Source of the DNA: Hyphomicrobiales bacterium
Lineage (GTDB): Bacteria; Pseudomonadota; Alphaproteobacteria; Rhizobiales; Rhizobiaceae
Assembly: GCA_021775415.1 (NCBI GenBank)
Contig: JAJFHV010000016.1
Coordinates: forward strand, 1 to 64,000
Length of the DNA stretch: 64,000 nucleotides
Direction: 5' to 3'
Part shown: one piece after another, positions 27,182 to 36,284 of the stretch
Numbering within the stretch: position 1 is the first letter of the stretch
How the letters are laid out: each line of letters begins with the position of its first letter
Translations under genes and position numbers: made by a program
Notes under the pieces: model-generated
The model's database searches: none
Seen by the model: the letters and a program-made list of their open reading frames with translations, nothing else
What the model was told of the DNA's origin: nothing

Positions 27182-28987
27182 ATGAAAGGTAATTTCCTAG
27201 ACAACCTAGGTCGAGTGTACGGTTTGTACACAGGCGGGTTCGTCGTCTTTATCATTTTAATGGCAATCCTCGAACAGATGGGCGTGAGTGCTGCGACCAT
27301 CGGTATTTTGTTCGTTGCCTTCACGATCGCGATTTATGCCCTGATTGGGTGGCTGTCGCGCACCATGGAGGTGGATGCCTATTACGTTGCCGGACGTGAA
27401 GTCCCGGCGGTTTACAATGGCATGGCGACTGCGGCGGACTGGATGTCCGGTGCTTCGTTTGTGGCTCTTGCTGGCGGTATCTACTTCGGTGGTTACGGCT
27501 ATCTTGGCTTCATTGTCGGTTGGACCGGTGGTTACGTTCTGGTGAACTCACTCATGGCACCGTATTTGAGAAAATTCGGCTGCTACACAGTGCCTGACTT
27601 CATTGGCACCCGTTACGGCGGAAATCTGGCCCGCTTCTGTGCGGTGGTTGTCCTCGTGGTTGCATCGTTCACTTATGTGACGGCGCAAATCAATGCCACA
27701 GGAACGATTGCAGCGCGTGCACTTCAGATCCCGTTTGAATACGGTGTTTGGTTCGGCCTTTTCGGCATTCTCATTTGCTCCATGCTTGGCGGCATGCGGG
27801 CGGTGACCTGGACTCAGGTGGCGCAGTACATCGTGCTGATTATCGCCTATCTGGTTCCGGTTATCTGGATGTCCAATACACAGGGCTTCGGGATCATACC
27901 GCACTTCGGATATGGTGAGGCAGCCGCTAGGATTGCCGAACTTGAAGGCATACTTGGAGTTGGCACAGCGCCAACAGAAAAGTTTGCTGGTATGAAGGCA
28001 CTGACAGTGCTCCACAACGCTCCTGGCGAAGGCATGAGTGCCTGGCTGATGGTTAGCCTCGCGGTTGCCATGATGACCGGTACTGCGTCTCTGCCGCACA
28101 TCTTGATGCGTTACTTTACAACGCCATCCGTGCGTCAGGCCCGTAAGTCGGTTGCCTTTTCACTACTGTTCATCTTCCTGCTCTACTTCACAGCGCCAGC
28201 GCTTGCTACGCTTACGAAGTTGCAGCTTTTGGATCCTGATCTGGCAACCAGCGTCATCGGCAGGTCCATTGAAGAAGTCAAAAACCTCGCCTGGATCCAG
28301 AACTGGACCAGTGTTGGAATGCTGAATGTCTCGGATAGTAACGCCGATGGCATCCTGCAAATCAACGAGTTCTTCATGCGCTCAGGTATCGTCGTTCTGG
28401 CGACACCGGAAATCGCCGGTCTTCCATACGTCATCTCCGGCCTTGTGGCCGCGGGTGGTATGGCTGCTGCGATGTCCACTGCGGATGGATTGCTCTTGGC
28501 GATTGCCAACGCTCTGTCTCACGACCTGTACTATAAAATCATCGATCCTAAAGCTGATACGAAAACACGTCTCATCGTGGCCCGTGTCCTGCTTATCGTG
28601 ATTGGTGCTGCTGGTGCATTCGTGGCGTCCCTGAAACTCACCGGTATTCTTGGTGCAGTTGCCTGGGCGTTCTGCTTCGCAAACTCCGGTTTGTTCTTCC
28701 CACTGGTGCTTGGCATTTGGTGGAAACGGGCAAATGCGGCAGGCGCGATTGCAGGCATGGTCTGCGGCTTCGCGGCAGGTACACTGTATCTGATCTATGT
28801 TCAGAACGGTGGCGACAAGATCCTTGGTCTTGATGGATTGCGGTTCGGTATCATCGGCATGCCGGTGAGCCTTATTGCAATGGTCGTCGTCTCATTGATG
28901 ACACCAGAGCCAGACGCTGAAACACAAGCAATGGTTGATGAAGTTCGCTATCCAGGTGGCAAAGCCATCCTTGACAGCACTCACTAA
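27182..28987 (+). CDS. Sodium:solute symporter, VC_2705 (ActP-like) subfamily
   Basis: The 601-residue protein has about fourteen predicted helices and the SSS-family features GREVPAVYNGMATAADWMSGASFVALAG near residue 75 and a TASLPHILMRYFT motif near residue 300. VC_2705 members, always with a DUF4212 partner, are believed to take up short organic acids such as acetate. The downstream YggT-like and exonuclease/CBS/DUF294 genes are a frequent neighbourhood for this transporter type. A strong terminator follows the gene. Confidence 0.9.
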   Translation: MKGNFLDNLGRVYGLYTGGFVVFIILMAILEQMGVSAATIGILFVAFTIAIYALIGWLSRTMEVDAYYVAGREVPAVYNGMATAADWMSGASFVALAGGIYFGGYGYLGFIVGWTGGYVLVNSLMAPYLRKFGCYTVPDFIGTRYGGNLARFCAVVVLVVASFTYVTAQINATGTIAARALQIPFEYGVWFGLFGILICSMLGGMRAVTWTQVAQYIVLIIAYLVPVIWMSNTQGFGIIPHFGYGEAAARIAELEGILGVGTAPTEKFAGMKALTVLHNAPGEGMSAWLMVSLAVAMMTGTASLPHILMRYFTTPSVRQARKSVAFSLLFIFLLYFTAPALATLTKLQLLDPDLATSVIGRSIEEVKNLAWIQNWTSVGMLNVSDSNADGILQINEFFMRSGIVVLATPEIAGLPYVISGLVAAGGMAAAMSTADGLLLAIANALSHDLYYKIIDPKADTKTRLIVARVLLIVIGAAGAFVASLKLTGILGAVAWAFCFANSGLFFPLVLGIWWKRANAAGAIAGMVCGFAAGTLYLIYVQNGGDKILGLDGLRFGIIGMPVSLIAMVVVSLMTPEPDAETQAMVDEVRYPGGKAILDSTH

Positions 28988-29010
28988 CTGTTTAGTAAAA
29001 ACAATTATTG

Positions 29011-29040
29011 GGGGCGGAACATTTGTTCCGCCCCTGATCT
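29011..29040 (+). terminator. Terminator after the symporter gene
   Basis: GGGGCGGAAC-ATTT-GTTCCGCCCC forms a ten-base stem at 29011-29034, followed by TGATCTTTTG. Confidence 0.85.
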
Positions 29041-29076
29041 TTTGTAAGGTCGTTCGCGAAACGGGGAAAGATAGTT

Positions 29077-29439
29077 ATGCAAGGCGAGTTTGGAGATTTT
29101 CCACTTTGGGTAATCATCATCGATTATCTGTTCGGCATGATTATGTGGACGCTCATAGCGCGCGCAGCCATGGGTGTTTTCCTGCCGGAAGATTCTCCCT
29201 TCTTCTTCAGCCGGTTTTTTGTCCGTGTCACCAATCCTATCCTCAAAATATTTGCGCCCATTACGCCGGGATTCCTTGCTGACTTGATGGTACCGCTTTA
29301 TGTCGCCTGGTTCTTTTTCATGTTCCGGTTTTACCTGGTGCCCTGGTTGCTTGGATATTCCGTGATGGGCATGTTGTCATTCCCACTGGAGGGTGAGATA
29401 GCCCGAGGTCTCTACGAATTGGCAAATCCGGGCAATTAG
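29077..29439 (+). CDS. Small membrane protein, YggT-like
   Basis: The 120-residue protein has three predicted helices around the pattern NPILKIFAPITPGFLADLMVPLYVAW, which resembles YggT proteins (NP-I-L.P-R...P). YggT family members are widespread and poorly understood, linked in some bacteria to osmotic stress or cell division. It lies between the symporter gene and the DUF294 gene, after a terminator, and may be cotranscribed with the latter. The family assignment is moderate. Confidence 0.65.
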   Translation: MQGEFGDFPLWVIIIDYLFGMIMWTLIARAAMGVFLPEDSPFFFSRFFVRVTNPILKIFAPITPGFLADLMVPLYVAWFFFMFRFYLVPWLLGYSVMGMLSFPLEGEIARGLYELANPGN

Positions 29440-29495
29440 TCGCTTCAGACCCTAGTCGTATCGACAAATTTTCCCGGTCGTCGCATTCTTGGTAC

Positions 29496-31619
29496 ATGAC
29501 TGTTTGGCCTCACCTCAAGCGTGCAACGCCGTTGGTATCGATATCCGCATTGGTTCTCGATACAGAAACCACTGGTTTGAACACCCAAACTGACCGGATT
29601 GTACAAATTGGTGCCGTCAAAGTGCAGGACGGTAAATGCGATTTCGAAAACACCTTTGATTTACTGGTCAATCCACGTTCCCCCATTCCGGCTCAATCCA
29701 CGGCAATTCATGGAATTACCGATGCGCACGTAAAATCAGCCGATGATTTTAAAACGGCGGCAAACAAACTGGATAAGTTCTTCAAACCACCGCTAATAAT
29801 TGGATGTTCGATTGGCTTTGATCTCGCGGTTCTCAAAGCGGAACACGCACGCTCTGGCGATGAATGGACGCCTCCCCCTAACCTCGACATCCAGCTGTTG
29901 GCCCAATTGGTTGCGCCACAACTTCCAAATCGTTCACTGGAAACCCTGGCCGCCTGGCTTGGAGTCCCTACTCAAGACCGCCATAACGCCCTTGCTGACG
30001 CCATAATGACTGCGAAAGTTTTCCAGTCATTGGTGCCAAAACTGGCGGAAAAATCGATCTTTACCTATGCGACCGCAAAACGGGCCAGCAATCGCATCAC
30101 GCAATCCACGCAAGCTCAGGGCGGTTGGCACGACATTCACGACGAAACTGCCCTCAATGTCCGCCAAGTCAACGAGTATGCCCGCATTGATAGTTTTCCC
30201 TATCGACACACGGTTGGTGAAATTATGAATTCACCACCGGTGATTGTTAAACCGTCCAAGACTCTGAGTGCAGTAATGACGCAATTGACGTCCGAAAACA
30301 TCAGTTCGGTGTTTGTTGCACCGGAAAAGCAAGACGGCCCACATGGCATTTTTACAGAACGTGACCTGCTGCGGGCACTGGCAAAGTCTGGCCCCGGTGC
30401 ACTCGGGGAAAAAGTCGACCTGCACTGCACTCGACCTCTAATGGGGGTTGGTGCATCCGATTACGTCTACAAGGCGAATTCGCGCATGGCGACAGATAAT
30501 GTTCGTCATCTAGCTGTGTTTGACGCAGATGGCAGTGTTGCAGGGGCCATAACAACCAGAGATCTTCTGAAACAGCGTTCACAAGACGCCTCTGTATTAG
30601 GGGAAAACATAGAACGTGCTCAAACTGCGGAGGAGCTCGCAACAATTTGGCCTGAACTTGCGGAAATTGCCCGTGGACTGGTGTTTGAGCAAGTTGACGC
30701 GCGCAACATTGCAGCAATCATTTCGCATGAGTTACGCGCCCTCACCCGTCGCGCCTGTGAACTGGCACAGGCCGAAATGGTGAAAGGCGGCAAGGGCAAC
30801 GCACCCGAACCCTGGACTATGATGGTGCTGGGTTCCGGTGGGCGGGGCGAAAGCCTGCTGGCGATGGATCAGGATAATGCCATCATACTTGAAAAAGGCG
30901 AGCCCGGCGGACCGCAGGACAAATGGTTCGAGGAAATGGGAACCCGTGCCACAATGATTCTCAATCAGGCTGGCGTTCCACTGTGCACCGGCAACATTAT
31001 GGCCAGCAATCCTGATTGGCGCATGAACAAGAAACTCTGGCGCGAAAACATCGAACACTGGATTACCCGTAGCAATCCTCAAGACATCATGAATTCCGAT
31101 ATCTTTTTTGATGCAGCTTCAGTGTGCGGTGATGAAACCTTGTTGGCTGAAATCGAGCACGATGCCCTCATTGCCGCCTCCAAATCACGAAACTTCATAA
31201 AATTATTGTCCATGAATGCCGCCAAATTTCCCTCCATTCTGCGTTGGTTTGGAAAATTCAAGACCGACAACGGTCGGATAGAACTAAAGCGTGCGGGCTT
31301 GATGCCGGTGTTTTCCACCGCTCGGGTTCTGGCAATCAAACATCGCATTGCTGCAAACTCAACACCTGGTCGGCTAAACGCTGTAAAAGAAAAGGAACCC
31401 GATCAGTCGCATACGCTGGAAAACCTGAAAGAATCGCACCGGATATTTCTGGGACTGATTTTAAAGCAGCAATTGCGCGATCTGGATGCAGGTATCTACC
31501 TTTCAAACTCCATAGCGCCTTCAAACTTAAGCGGTTTTGAACTGGAAGAACTGCGCTGGGCGTTGAATGAGGTGCAGGCAATACCAGACGTGCTGGGCGG
31601 CGCAATCGCTTTCAGCTGA
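29496..31619 (+). CDS. DEDDh exonuclease - CBS pair - DUF294 nucleotidyltransferase fusion
   Basis: The 707-residue protein joins three modules. Residues about 15-175 are a DEDDh 3'-5' exonuclease (DTETTG; HGITD; HNALADA as the third motif). Residues 225-365 contain two CBS domains (VIVKPSKTLSAVMTQL; HLAVFDADGSVAGAITTRDLL). From about 385 a GlnD-like nucleotidyltransferase domain follows (GSGGRGESLLAMDQDNAI; Asp pair), then the DUF294 C-terminal region. The usual rhizobial DUF294 proteins have a cyclic-nucleotide domain plus CBS; here the exonuclease takes that place. Such proteins often accompany acetate/organic-acid symporters and are assumed to sense energy or nucleotide state through CBS. 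Function is unproven. Confidence 0.82.
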   Translation: MTVWPHLKRATPLVSISALVLDTETTGLNTQTDRIVQIGAVKVQDGKCDFENTFDLLVNPRSPIPAQSTAIHGITDAHVKSADDFKTAANKLDKFFKPPLIIGCSIGFDLAVLKAEHARSGDEWTPPPNLDIQLLAQLVAPQLPNRSLETLAAWLGVPTQDRHNALADAIMTAKVFQSLVPKLAEKSIFTYATAKRASNRITQSTQAQGGWHDIHDETALNVRQVNEYARIDSFPYRHTVGEIMNSPPVIVKPSKTLSAVMTQLTSENISSVFVAPEKQDGPHGIFTERDLLRALAKSGPGALGEKVDLHCTRPLMGVGASDYVYKANSRMATDNVRHLAVFDADGSVAGAITTRDLLKQRSQDASVLGENIERAQTAEELATIWPELAEIARGLVFEQVDARNIAAIISHELRALTRRACELAQAEMVKGGKGNAPEPWTMMVLGSGGRGESLLAMDQDNAIILEKGEPGGPQDKWFEEMGTRATMILNQAGVPLCTGNIMASNPDWRMNKKLWRENIEHWITRSNPQDIMNSDIFFDAASVCGDETLLAEIEHDALIAASKSRNFIKLLSMNAAKFPSILRWFGKFKTDNGRIELKRAGLMPVFSTARVLAIKHRIAANSTPGRLNAVKEKEPDQSHTLENLKESHRIFLGLILKQQLRDLDAGIYLSNSIAPSNLSGFELEELRWALNEVQAIPDVLGGAIAFS

Positions 31620-31810
31620 ATAAGGTTCTAGTAAATACAATTCTGCGACGTTAGAATACTGGACAATTCGCCAGACTCTGGATAAAAGCGCGTCAGGTTT
31701 TCAGGCATCTGCTTGACGACACGAATTTGAATTTGTTCCTGACTGGCAAATCATCCCTTTGATGAATATCACCCCACCGTCTTGGACCTGAAATAAAAGA
31801 GGCAAACAAC

Positions 31811-32086
31811 GTGTCAACTTTCGACAAAGTAGCAGACATCATATCCGAAACCAGTGAGATTTCGCGCGAAGAAATCACGCCGGAAAGCCACACAATTGAC
31901 GATCTTGGCATCGACAGCCTGGATTTCCTCGACATCGTATTTGCGATCGACAAGGAGTTCGGCATCAAGATCCCACTTGAAACATGGACTCAGGAAGTCA
32001 ATGACGGCAAGGCTTCAACAGCAGAATATTTTGTAATGAAAAACCTCTGCGGCAAAATCGACGAACTTGTCACTGCCAAAGCCTGA
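31811..32086 (+). CDS. acpXL: Acyl carrier protein for very-long-chain lipid A fatty acid
   Basis: The 91-residue acyl carrier protein has the phosphopantetheine Ser in GIDSLDFLD and matches my memory of rhizobial AcpXL nearly residue for residue at the N-terminus ([30 protein letters not shown]). It carries the growing C28 27-hydroxy acyl chain that is later put on lipid A. The start is GTG with AGAGGC upstream. A terminator lies between it and the next gene, which probably yields extra acpXL message. The following genes encode the dedicated elongation enzymes. Confidence 0.95.
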   Translation: MSTFDKVADIISETSEISREEITPESHTIDDLGIDSLDFLDIVFAIDKEFGIKIPLETWTQEVNDGKASTAEYFVMKNLCGKIDELVTAKA

Positions 32087-32108
32087 GACTATCGGACCAG
32101 AATTTTGC

Positions 32109-32135
32109 CTGGCCCCATCATGGGGCCAGTTTTTT
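32109..32135 (+). terminator. Terminator between acpXL and fabZXL
   Basis: CTGGCCCCA-TCA-TGGGGCCAG followed by six T. Read-through is needed for the rest of the cluster unless another promoter exists. Confidence 0.9.
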
Positions 32136-32149
32136 ATTGATGGACTACC

Positions 32150-32605
32150 ATGCAGCTTGAATATTTTCAGATGATCGACCGGATCAGCGCAGTGGATCTT
32201 GATACCAAGGTTCTTAATGCGCATTCGACCGTACCTGACGAAAGCACGGTATTCGAAGGCCATTTTCCCGGTCACCCGCTGGTACCGGGGGTTTTGATGA
32301 TTGAGACCATGGCTCAGGCTTCCGGTATCCTCATCATGCATACAATTAACTTTGAAAAAATACCGCTGCTTGCTGGTGTAAAAGAAGGTAAAATGCGCGA
32401 TTTCGTCGGCCCGAAAACCGAACTCGAGATCAAGGCGGAAATTGAACACGAAGGATCGGGTTTTGCGGTAACGCGCGCAGAAATCCGCGCAGACGGCAAA
32501 CGGGTTGCCAATGCGCAATTGACCTTTACAATCAAACCCTTTCCAAGCCCTGATTTACAGGAAACCATCAAGGCTCAGGTTGCAGACATGAAGAAGTCTG
32601 GATAG
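32150..32605 (+). CDS. fabZXL: 3-hydroxyacyl-ACP dehydratase of the VLCFA cluster
   Basis: The 151-residue hot-dog dehydratase has the FabZ signature GHFPGHPLVPGVLMIETMAQASG with the catalytic His and, downstream, the Glu. In rhizobial clusters this dedicated FabZ removes water during elongation of the C28 chain on AcpXL. It lies in the usual position after acpXL and before the paired ketosynthases, 84 bases upstream of the next start. It lacks a signal peptide and acts in the cytoplasm. Confidence 0.93.
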   Translation: MQLEYFQMIDRISAVDLDTKVLNAHSTVPDESTVFEGHFPGHPLVPGVLMIETMAQASGILIMHTINFEKIPLLAGVKEGKMRDFVGPKTELEIKAEIEHEGSGFAVTRAEIRADGKRVANAQLTFTIKPFPSPDLQETIKAQVADMKKSG

Positions 32606-32688
32606 GGTTTTAGCGAACACGATTGCTTGTCCTGCAAGCGGTTGGAATTACAAATTTTCTTGCTTTTTGAGACAATCGGAACACCAAC

Positions 32689-33888
32689 ATGGCTGCCAAT
32701 AATCACGAAGTATGGATCACCGGCATCGGCCTTGTCTCCTGTTTTGGCGAAGGCGCGGAGCTTCATTGGAATACGCTGGGCGGCACAAAAGCACCGGCAC
32801 CAATTATCGACACTGAGGTTGTTGCCCCTTACGCGGTACACCCGCTTCCCGAGATGGATTGGTCAGTCCAAATCCCGCGCCGTGGTGACCAACGACAGAT
32901 GGAAAACTGGCAGCGCCTTGGCACCTACACTGCCGGTCTCGCGCTGGAAGATGCAGGCCTGAAAGAAAACGAAGAATTGTGCGCCTCCATGGATCTGGTT
33001 GTTGCAGCCGGCGGTGGTGAGCGGGATATCGAAACTGATAACTCGATTATGCAAGACGCCATGTCTTCCAATGATCGCGAGAAGCTGATTTTGGACCGCC
33101 TCCCCTCGGATTTGCGCCCTACTCTCTTCTTGGCGCAATTATCCAACTTGCTGGCGGGCAATATCTCAATCGTGCACAAGGTTACCGGCTCCTCCCGCAC
33201 CTACATGGGCGAAGAAGCTGCAGGCGTGACAGCAATTGAAAATGCGGTCTCCCGCATTGCGTCCGGTCAAAGCACTCATTTACTGGTTGGCGGCTCCTAC
33301 AATGCGGACCGCCCGGACGCCCTGTTACCCCATGAGTTGGGCCACTTCCTGTATCGCGGTAAGGGCGAGGGCATTCATGAACGTCAGGCTAATGGCGGCG
33401 GCATGCGAATGGGCAGCGTTGGGGCATTTCTTGTTCTTGAAGAAGCTGAACACGCCAAAAAACGCGGCGCAAAGCCCTACGCAAAACTTTCAGGAGTTGC
33501 CTCCGATCTCGGATCCCGCGACAAGGATAAATCCAGTTCGCGGCTTTCAGGGATGGCAGATAAACTGGACCTGACCGAAAACGGACCAGATGCAGTTGTT
33601 TCCGGCGCCACCGGGGTTTCAGACGCTACCTCAATTGAGTTTGAATTTTTGAAACAACAGTTTGGTGATGGCTTGGCAACCCGCGCCTATGGCACTGAAA
33701 TTGGCCAGCCACTTGAAGCAAATTTCCCGGCAGGCGTTGCACTTGCAGCCCTTGCCCTGAAGCACGATGGGTTTTACCCTCCATTCGAGGATGGAGAAAA
33801 TCCTGCACCTCAATCAGTTTCCAAAATTCTGGTAACCGCTATTGGCCATTTCTGCGGTGAAGGAATGGCTGTTATCGAGAAGGCTTGA
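32689..33888 (+). CDS. fabF2XL: Beta-ketoacyl-ACP synthase-like protein lacking the catalytic residues
   Basis: The 399-residue protein has the thiolase fold of FabF (GIGLVSCFGEGAELHW at the N-terminus, LLVGGSYNADR in the middle). At the place of the nucleophile (T-A-C-A-x-G) it reads SSRTYMGEEAAG, so no Cys. The first His motif is GATGVSDAT instead of NAHGTST, and the second is EIGQPLEANFPAG instead of K..GHT. All three residues of the Cys-His-His triad are thus gone. It resembles a chain-length factor and is probably the partner of the active synthase encoded next. Gene order acpXL-fabZXL-fabF2XL-fabF1XL-adhXL-lpxXL is known in rhizobia. Confidence 0.88.
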   Translation: MAANNHEVWITGIGLVSCFGEGAELHWNTLGGTKAPAPIIDTEVVAPYAVHPLPEMDWSVQIPRRGDQRQMENWQRLGTYTAGLALEDAGLKENEELCASMDLVVAAGGGERDIETDNSIMQDAMSSNDREKLILDRLPSDLRPTLFLAQLSNLLAGNISIVHKVTGSSRTYMGEEAAGVTAIENAVSRIASGQSTHLLVGGSYNADRPDALLPHELGHFLYRGKGEGIHERQANGGGMRMGSVGAFLVLEEAEHAKKRGAKPYAKLSGVASDLGSRDKDKSSSRLSGMADKLDLTENGPDAVVSGATGVSDATSIEFEFLKQQFGDGLATRAYGTEIGQPLEANFPAGVALAALALKHDGFYPPFEDGENPAPQSVSKILVTAIGHFCGEGMAVIEKA

Positions 33889-33910
33889 GTGCAAGCCAAG
33901 GAGAATATTG

Positions 33911-35188
33911 ATGTCTGATAAATACACCGATCACAAAGGCCGCCCCATTATAGTGGTCACCGGTATGGGGGCTGTAACCTCGCTGGGTCAGGGTATCGAA
34001 GACAACTGGCAGGCGCTGACGTCTGGCACATCCGGAATTCACAAGGTCAAGCGGTTTTCAACTGAAGGCCTCAGCACCCATATTGCAGGTACTGTGGATT
34101 TCATGCAGCCGGAAGAAATCTCTGCTCCAGGAATTTCCTACGCGATGGCAGATTCAACCACTGAAGAGGCTTTGACAACAGCCGGGTATGGACGCGACGG
34201 ATTTCCCGGGCCACTTTATTTTGCAGCACCACCGGTGGAGCTTGAATGGCAACACCGCTTTGATCTTATGGCGCGGAGTGACACTGGAGAACCCGGTTAT
34301 GAACGGCTTCTGGCTTCTGCCCGGGAGCACAAGCAGGAAAAAATGCATGATCTTATCCAACTGGGTACAATTGCATTTCAGCTTGCGGAGAAGTTTGGCA
34401 CCAAAGGCCTGCCAATCTCCCTCTCAACCGCATGTGCATCTGGTGCAACCGCGATACAGCAGGGTATTGAGGCCATTCGCCGGGGGGATACAGACGCAGC
34501 TTTGTGTGTTGCATCAGATGGTTCGGTAACTGCCGAAGGGCTTATTCGCTTTTCGCTTCTTTCTGCACTTACCACGCAAAATGACATCCCCGAAAAAGCC
34601 TCCAAGCCGTTCTCAAAAGATCGGGATGGATTTGTCATGTCTGAAGGTTCTGCAGCACTCGTGCTTGAAACGTTGGAACACGCAACAAACCGCGGAGCGA
34701 AAGTCCTTGGTGTCGTGCGCGGTGTGGGCGAAAAGGCGGATAGTTTCCATCGCACCCGCTCAAGCCCCGATGGTTTTCCGGTGATCACCGCAATTTCTGC
34801 AGCCCTTGAAGATGCCGGTGTGACCGCTGAAGAGGTGGATTATGTAAATGCCCACGGTACCTCCACACCTGAAAATGACCGTATGGAATATAATTCGCTG
34901 CATGCAGTATTTGGTGACCACATTCATGATATTCCGATCTCGTCCAACAAATCGATGATCGGTCATACGCTAACAGCCGGTGGAGCGGTGGAGGCTGTAT
35001 TTTCATTCCTCACCATGCATAACGGGGTGATTCCTCCGACAATCAATTATGATAACCCGGACCCGGATATTCCGCTTGATGTCGTTCCAAACAAAAAACG
35101 TGATGCCAGTGTTTCCACCATATTGTCCAACTCGTTTGGATTTGGCGGGCAAAATGCCTGCCTCGTGTTCGGCCGTGAAGCCGCCTGA
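33911..35188 (+). CDS. fabF1XL: Beta-ketoacyl-ACP synthase II of the VLCFA cluster
   Basis: The 425-residue ketosynthase has the full catalytic set: Cys in STACASGATA near residue 178, His in NAHGTST near 315, and His in NKSMIGHT near 350. It condenses malonyl-ACP with the growing chain on AcpXL. I chose the ATG at 33911 (AAGGAGAAT upstream) over upstream frames inside the previous gene. The gene starts 22 bases after the previous stop, supporting the idea of a heterodimer with the inactive partner. Confidence 0.93.
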   Translation: MSDKYTDHKGRPIIVVTGMGAVTSLGQGIEDNWQALTSGTSGIHKVKRFSTEGLSTHIAGTVDFMQPEEISAPGISYAMADSTTEEALTTAGYGRDGFPGPLYFAAPPVELEWQHRFDLMARSDTGEPGYERLLASAREHKQEKMHDLIQLGTIAFQLAEKFGTKGLPISLSTACASGATAIQQGIEAIRRGDTDAALCVASDGSVTAEGLIRFSLLSALTTQNDIPEKASKPFSKDRDGFVMSEGSAALVLETLEHATNRGAKVLGVVRGVGEKADSFHRTRSSPDGFPVITAISAALEDAGVTAEEVDYVNAHGTSTPENDRMEYNSLHAVFGDHIHDIPISSNKSMIGHTLTAGGAVEAVFSFLTMHNGVIPPTINYDNPDPDIPLDVVPNKKRDASVSTILSNSFGFGGQNACLVFGREAA

Positions 35189-35219
35189 CATACTCAATCA
35201 TTGAAATTCGGAGACACAA

Positions 35220-36251
35220 TTGCGCGCCCTTCAACTAATATCAGAACGTGACATCTCGGTTAGGGATGTCCCCCCTCCTCCGCCTCCAGGAGAGGGCGAA
35301 GTACAACTCAAAATCAAGGTTGTTGCGCTCAATCACATAGATGTATGGGGTTGGCGCGGTATGGCCTTCGCCAAGCGTGATCTGCCAATGACGGTTGGGG
35401 CGGAAGCTTCCGCCGAAGTTGCAGCCCTTGGCCCGGGAGTGTCCGGTTTGAAGACCGGAGATCTGGTCTCAATTTACGGGGCGCCGACATGCGGTCTGTG
35501 TCGCCCCTGCAAGGAGGGTCGAGACAATCACTGTGAAAACCCAACCGGTGTGCACGGATTTCATTTCGATGGCTATGCCCAGGAATTGTCAAACATGCCA
35601 GCGCGAAATCTCGTCCCGGCCCCTCCAGGCGTGGATGACATTGGTGCAGCCCTTGCACCGGTAACCTTCGGGACGGTCGAACACATGTTGTTTGACAACG
35701 CGAAGCTGCTGTCCGGCGAAACCGTACTCATACATGCAGGTGGATCAGGCATCGGATCAGCTGCAATCCAGCTTGCAAAGAATGTCGGCGCGAAAATCAT
35801 CACAACGGTCGGGTCTGATGACAAAATCGAAAAATGCCTTGAGCTCGGTGCAGACCACGTCATCAATTATCGTGAAGACCGGTTCGAAGGTGTCGTGCGC
35901 AAGTTGACCAAAAAGAAGGGTGTTGATGTGGTGTTCGAACATGTCGGCACTGACACCTGGCAGGGCAGCATGTTGTGCATGCGGCGCGGCGGACGTCTGG
36001 TCACCTGCGGTTCAACCAGCGGCGTATCCGCCACAACCAATCTCATGCAACTGTTTCAACAGCAGTTGCGTCTGATTGGCTCGTTTGGCTGCCGTATGGA
36101 AAACATGGCGGACGCGATGGAAAAAATGGCCAAGGGCCTGGTACATCCGGTTGTCGATTCGCAAGTCGAGTTTGGTGATGTGGCCACTGCCCTGGAGCGC
36201 ATGGAAACCCGCAAGGTATTCGGCAAAATCATCATGCGGGTGAACGACTAA
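35220..36251 (+). CDS. Zinc-binding alcohol dehydrogenase family protein of the VLCFA cluster
   Basis: The 343-residue MDR-family protein has the structural-zinc stretch CGLCRPCKEGRDNHC and the cofactor-binding HAGGSGIGSAAIQLAK near residue 182. The start is a TTG with GGAGA upstream. In rhizobia the corresponding gene (often called adh2XL) sits between fabF1XL and lpxXL. Its exact role in making the 27-hydroxy acid, perhaps as an enoyl reductase or dehydrogenase on the chain, is not settled. Product identity rests mostly on position. Confidence 0.85.
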   Translation: MRALQLISERDISVRDVPPPPPPGEGEVQLKIKVVALNHIDVWGWRGMAFAKRDLPMTVGAEASAEVAALGPGVSGLKTGDLVSIYGAPTCGLCRPCKEGRDNHCENPTGVHGFHFDGYAQELSNMPARNLVPAPPGVDDIGAALAPVTFGTVEHMLFDNAKLLSGETVLIHAGGSGIGSAAIQLAKNVGAKIITTVGSDDKIEKCLELGADHVINYREDRFEGVVRKLTKKKGVDVVFEHVGTDTWQGSMLCMRRGGRLVTCGSTSGVSATTNLMQLFQQQLRLIGSFGCRMENMADAMEKMAKGLVHPVVDSQVEFGDVATALERMETRKVFGKIIMRVND

Positions 36252-36284
36252 CCGGCACTTTCAACCAAGGTTACGCTTTTCCTG

